Positions 62,401 through 64,000 of a stretch of 64,000 bases of DNA are shown here, one piece after another; within the stretch, counting starts at the first letter, position 1; every line of letters starts with the position of its first letter. Source of the stretch: Tipula vernalis. Its lineage: Eukaryota > Arthropoda > Insecta > Diptera > Tipulidae. A model generated the notes under the pieces. It searched no databases. It saw nothing but the letters and a program-made list of their open reading frames with translations, and was not told where the DNA came from. The stretch lies in the NCBI GenBank assembly GCA_958295665.1, contig OY282558.1:461068995-461132994 (forward strand), given 5' to 3'. Position numbers and translations under genes: made by a program.

Positions 62401-63966
62401 TTTGAAAACTCAAAATGGAATAGTCGAAAGGTCACGTGAACATTTAATCTCGCCAAAAACTATATGAAACAACTAAATGAAAAACCCGAAACTAATCCAA
62501 CAATTTATCTTGCGAATCTTATTTTGTGTTTGGCAACGCTGATCAACATATTATCCAAACAACTCATGCTAGTCATTAAAAATTTAGAATATGCTCACAG
62601 AACCCTCATTGCAATATTCAGACATGCGCATAATGGAATAATAATCAAGCTCAGGTACCTTTGGTACTTCATTGAAGAAATATTTGCAACATTTATCGAG
62701 CAATTTCGATATCTTTCAAGTCTATCAAGGAAATTCAAAATTATGAAAACGATCAAGAGAATCAAAAGCAAAATAACAAAGAAAAGGATACGGAGAATTT
62801 AGAGAATTAAGAGGATCAAAAGAATAAAGCTAGTCAAACGAACAAGAAAACCAAAATAATCAAAAGAATCGACCTAATTTCGAAATTATAAAATAATGTG
62901 CGGGGTAATTGATTTCAATAAGTTGTTTATTTTGTGTTTTAGACGTATCACATTTACAATTGTATCTGCATCTTTGATCGCTAAAATTTGGGAACATGCT
63001 AGGCCGAAAGTTTCAGTGGTGAGTTGATAATGAATCGATAACTACGAGCTTTACGCCATGCAAATCAGTGTCGTGTTGTTGGTACATCTTTTCAATGTCC
63101 GCTGCTAAAGCGATTCGATGTTGTCGAAACCTTGTAGGTATTGACCAAAGTATTGGTTGTATCATTGAACCTATCATAATTTTTTTGATTAAGTGAAATT
63201 TTAGTTGAAGTTTTGCAAAATCCGTCAAAAACTACACGAACTTTCGATATTTAACTTGCTTCCTTTCTTAGTGTTTGTCTCTTTTTCATTAATGTCATCT
63301 TCGGAAATTCATACCTAGTGACCTTGCCCTATGTAGTCATCCATATTGCTTTTATATATTTGTTTTTTAATGCTTCGTTTGACCTAAGTTTTCTTTCTAG
63401 ATTGTAGAATTGTTTAGTCACCTTATACTGAATTTCCTAGATCTGGCGAATTTTTTTGAAAAGGAATCTTTACTAAAAATTTTCCATTTTCAAGTCGCTT
63501 ATGAATCGAAAAGATCAATGGAAACGAGAGAATGAAGAGATTATCAAATGAATAAAGAGTATTAAGAATTTGGACAGATTCAACAATGTATAATAGTAAT
63601 TGGAACAATATAAAGAGAATCGACAATGTAACGCCAGAAATAATGGTTAATATATAGAGTGTATAGAGTGACATTTAAGTAAATTTACCTCTTTTGAAAA
63701 GTGAATTTTTGTTACCTATTTTACATGAACTTTTACCTCCACCTTGAAAATTATATACGATTGTAAATACAAAAAGCAACCCATCGACCAATTAAAATGA
63801 CAAATTCAACACACACAATTACTTACCATTCCTTAAAATGCGATTATGATCTGGCGACCCCGAACATGAGTAGCGCGAGGTCAGCACCTCTCTCCTACTC
63901 AAAGTCTCTGGTATATAATTAACAAATGGTAACCACCTAAAAAATTGCTTGAAGCCACGTCGAAAT
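47489..63966 (-). CDS. Tachykinin-receptor-like GPCR, 3' exons only
   Basis: The exon 63966-63827 (acceptor CTTTCAG, donor G|GTAAGT) encodes 46 residues: helix 8 and the start of the cytoplasmic tail, FRRGFKQFFRWLPF then TSRYSCSGSPDHNR. FRxGFKxxFRxxPF followed by a TRY/SRY motif is typical of neurokinin/tachykinin receptors, and an exon boundary just before this phenylalanine is also known in vertebrate members. The terminal exon starts at 47712 (acceptor TTACTTACAG) and joins in phase to give HNRILRNGSVRL, again matching the GSV of neurokinin tails. It adds 73 codons of Ser/Asn/Thr-rich tail to TGA at 47491-47489. Seven-helix exons lie beyond the window. Such receptors signal through Gq/Gs in neurons and gut. 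Extra exons in the 16.1-kb intron are possible. Confidence 0.75.
49260..50250 (+). mobile_element. Decayed BEL/Pao retrotransposon relic
   Basis: The frame 49260-49589 contains EICGFCDMHY and KTSLRIAKTRFTRIKSL, corresponding to the HGFCDAS and LLtAKtRVAPiK motifs of the BEL/Pao RNase H region. At about 49920-49960, GVNYTGLIHIKTKYGQG resembles the GvDyaGP.yik...rG start of the integrase core, and at 50078-50125 DNGTNLVDGKRDF matches the second catalytic motif (sDNGtNFvGA.reL). Stops and shifts lie between, so nothing is functional. It may begin upstream of 49000. Confidence 0.65.
50251..52902. other. Non-coding intron DNA
   Basis: AT-rich, with no recognisable exon. The left end may be the rest of the BEL/Pao relic. 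Confidence 0.4.
52903..52971 (+). repeat. SINE-body relic, homologous to 33365-33430
   Basis: AGAATCCACGGGCTGG...CCCACCTTTTATGTCA...CAATGCAATGT aligns with the reverse complement of 33365-33430 at roughly three quarters of positions. No tRNA-like head is recognisable upstream, so only the body of the family is preserved. Confidence 0.5.
53204..53693. repeat. Repeat unit A, copy 1, with GACAGACT microsatellite
   Basis: A 490-bp unit beginning AAAATTGAGGTGTGGCCAAC. It contains GTGGCCACTTCCGGTTAGCC, a GACAGACT/GACAGACA microsatellite at about 53507-53570, and a near-palindrome TACTTTATTTTACTAGAGTA at its end. A second copy lies at 54296-54821. Confidence 0.85.
53694..54295. repeat. Tandem array, 159-bp unit, four copies
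   Basis: Units start at 53694, 53853, 54012 and 54171, each with AACCCTAAT then CGAATCGTTCGTTTAGTAAA-type sequence and ending CTCAAATACCTAGTTA. The period is exactly 159 bp for the first three, with only a few differences. The fourth (125 bp) lacks about 34 bp in the middle and is more diverged. The unit is non-coding. Confidence 0.92.
54296..54821. repeat. Repeat unit A, copy 2
   Basis: Same order as copy 1 at 53204-53693 with small differences. It has a longer GACAGACT tract (about 54618-54700, at least eight units) and an expanded T-rich stretch near 54360-54415. With copy 1 it flanks the 159-bp array in direct orientation. Confidence 0.88.
54822..58040. other. Non-coding intron DNA
   Basis: AT-rich. 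A less AT-rich block at 56470-56960 may be decayed element sequence but gives no motif I trust. A poly-A tract lies at 57409-57424. Confidence 0.4.
58041..58240 (+). pseudogene. Gypsy reverse transcriptase/RNase H scrap
   Basis: The plus strand reads FTPNFVIIAAPTANLLK and, in a shifted frame, WSDGAVQAFQT. These match the Ty3/gypsy motif (F.iPNfs.iAaPLt.LLkK ... f.Wt...q.AFe.lK) at the RT-RNase H junction. Only about 60 codons remain. Confidence 0.6.
58241..60397. other. Non-coding intron DNA
   Basis: AT-rich, no exon or RNA gene recognised. Confidence 0.45.
60398..60579. repeat. Foldback/MITE-like element with 37-bp terminal inverted repeats
   Basis: Arms 60398-60434 and 60543-60579 are reverse complements at 35 of 37 positions (ATATCGTTGATGTCAATT...). 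A second, perfect inverted repeat lies inside: CGACATTGGTC at 60513-60523 and GACCAATGTCG at 60530-60540, with a 6-base loop. TTACGTATCTAAAAA occurs twice near the left end. At 182 bp with no coding capacity, it fits a MITE. I see no target duplication. Confidence 0.7.
60830..61300. repeat. Purine-rich imperfect repeat (AATCAAGAG-like), copy 1
   Basis: Words such as AATCAAGAGGATCAAG, AATCAAAAGAATCAAGAGG and ATCGAGAGAATCAGGAGAAC follow one another with a 9-10 bp rhythm for about 450 bp, A/G-rich on the plus strand. The two Leu/Ile-rich minus-strand frames here (60816-61125) are artefacts of the repeat. Confidence 0.7.
61779..62302 (+). repeat. tRNA-derived unit (SINE head or tRNA relic) split by an insertion
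   Basis: At 61782-61806 TAGCTCAGGTGGATCGGTTA plus GAGC forms a tRNA D-arm/A box (stem GCTC/GAGC). At 62279-62294 CGAGTTTGATCCTCG forms a T-arm/B box (4-bp stem, 7-base loop). In a tRNA these are about 35 bases apart. Here they are separated by 470 bases. TACATAA occurs at both 61822-61828 and 62261-62267, so removing 439 bases restores tRNA-like spacing. The acceptor stem pairs poorly, so it is probably a SINE head or decayed tRNA. Confidence 0.6.
61829..62260 (+). mobile_element. 432-bp insertion with 7-bp target duplication (TACATAA)
   Basis: Defined by the duplicated TACATAA on both sides and by its position inside a tRNA-like unit. No terminal inverted repeats or poly-A tail are visible. 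It contains a 50-60 codon plus-strand frame to 62009 (FKKRLKICGAGCSIPNN, TLSNMIAETDLEKIAA) that is complex and basic, looks coding-like, and is followed by a donor-like C|GTAAGC at 62006. I do not recognise the protein. The insert could be a retrocopied or transposed exon fragment. Confidence 0.4.
62740..62880. repeat. Purine-rich imperfect repeat (AATCAAGAG-like), copy 2
   Basis: GATCAAGAGAATCAAAAGC, GAATTAAGAGGATCAAAAG and AATCAAAAGAATCGACC show the same word family as 60830-61300. A weaker tract of the same kind occurs at 63500-63640. Confidence 0.55.
63013..63228 (-). pseudogene. BEL/Pao reverse-transcriptase scrap
   Basis: The minus frame includes LWSIPTRFRQHRIALAADIE followed by KMYQQ. 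This is the first catalytic block of BEL/Pao reverse transcriptase (L..il.rfR.h..a..aDIekMf.Qv), including its Asp. About 70 codons survive, with the frame lost on both sides. Confidence 0.8.
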
Positions 63967-64000
63967 CTGAAAGAAAAAAAAATTTAATATTCATCAATCT
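63967..64000 (-). other. Polypyrimidine tract of the upstream receptor intron
   Basis: On the minus strand a T/C-rich tract ending TTTCTTTCAG leads into the receptor exon at 63966. The intron continues beyond the window. Confidence 0.7.

Larger units (their letters stand above)
47713..63826 (-). other. 16.1-kb intron of the receptor gene
   Basis: Inferred from the matched donor (63826) and acceptor (47713) and the in-phase join. It is filled with retroelement relics on both strands, tandem arrays, a foldback element and short-period repeats described separately. I found no further exon of the receptor, but small ones could be hidden. Confidence 0.6.

Noticed and set aside
1..64000. CRISPR arrays, bacterial operons, ribosomal RNA genes
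   Set aside because: The DNA is eukaryotic with spliced genes. No regular direct-repeat/spacer arrays or rRNA segments were seen.

Overview
The window is AT-rich eukaryotic nuclear DNA, most likely from a fly (Diptera). The evidence is small spliced introns (54 and 60 bp) with GTAAGT-type donors, insect-like retroelements (Ty3/gypsy, BEL/Pao, a CR1/Jockey-type LINE with a PHD-finger ORF1, tRNA-derived SINEs), and conserved genes broken into short exons. The order is assigned by inference only. Most of the 64 kb is intergenic or intronic sequence holding decayed transposons and many imperfect short-period repeats.

Three host genes can be supported. (1) An ABHD17-type depalmitoylase (+), built from a 14-nt first coding exon at 35093-35106 plus exons 36645-37280 and 37341-37749. 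It has the N-terminal cysteine cluster and a full Ser/Asp/His triad. (2) A SPEF1/CLAMP-like calponin-homology protein (-), two exons at 44956-45275 and 45330-45795. (3) The 3' part of a tachykinin-receptor-like GPCR (-), with exons at 63827-63966 and ending at 47712-47099, separated by a 16.1-kb intron. The ABHD17 and SPEF1 genes are convergent. SPEF1 lies downstream of the receptor on the same strand.

The most interesting observation is that two of the three genes have a stop codon followed in the same exon and frame by a long open coding-like extension. The ABHD17 TAG (37747-37749, followed by CAG TTT) opens into 571 codons ending at 39465. The receptor TGA (47491-47489, followed by C) opens into 129 codons ending at 47099. 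Both stops have C at +4. This is the arrangement expected of regulated stop-codon readthrough, although dicistronic translation, alternative splicing or RNA editing could also account for it.

Layout: 0-1.9 kb, nothing recognised. 1.9-3.5 kb, gypsy pol remnant (-). 3.5-13.3 kb, non-coding with degenerate tandem repeats and one SINE-like relic. 13.3-17.6 kb, a LINE (-) with few lesions. 18.5-19.6 kb, other element scraps. 20-31 kb, non-coding with imperfect repeats. 31.1-31.7 kb, two adjacent foldback/MITE-like units. 31.8-34 kb, a truncated gypsy element (+) carrying a SINE and a striking 59-bp inverted repeat. 35.1-39.8 kb, ABHD17. 41.1-41.4 kb, LINE reverse-transcriptase scrap. 45-45.8 kb, SPEF1. 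47.1-64 kb, the receptor. Its intron holds BEL/Pao and gypsy relics, a composite 159-bp tandem array, a foldback element, purine-rich minisatellites and a tRNA-derived unit split by a 432-bp insertion.
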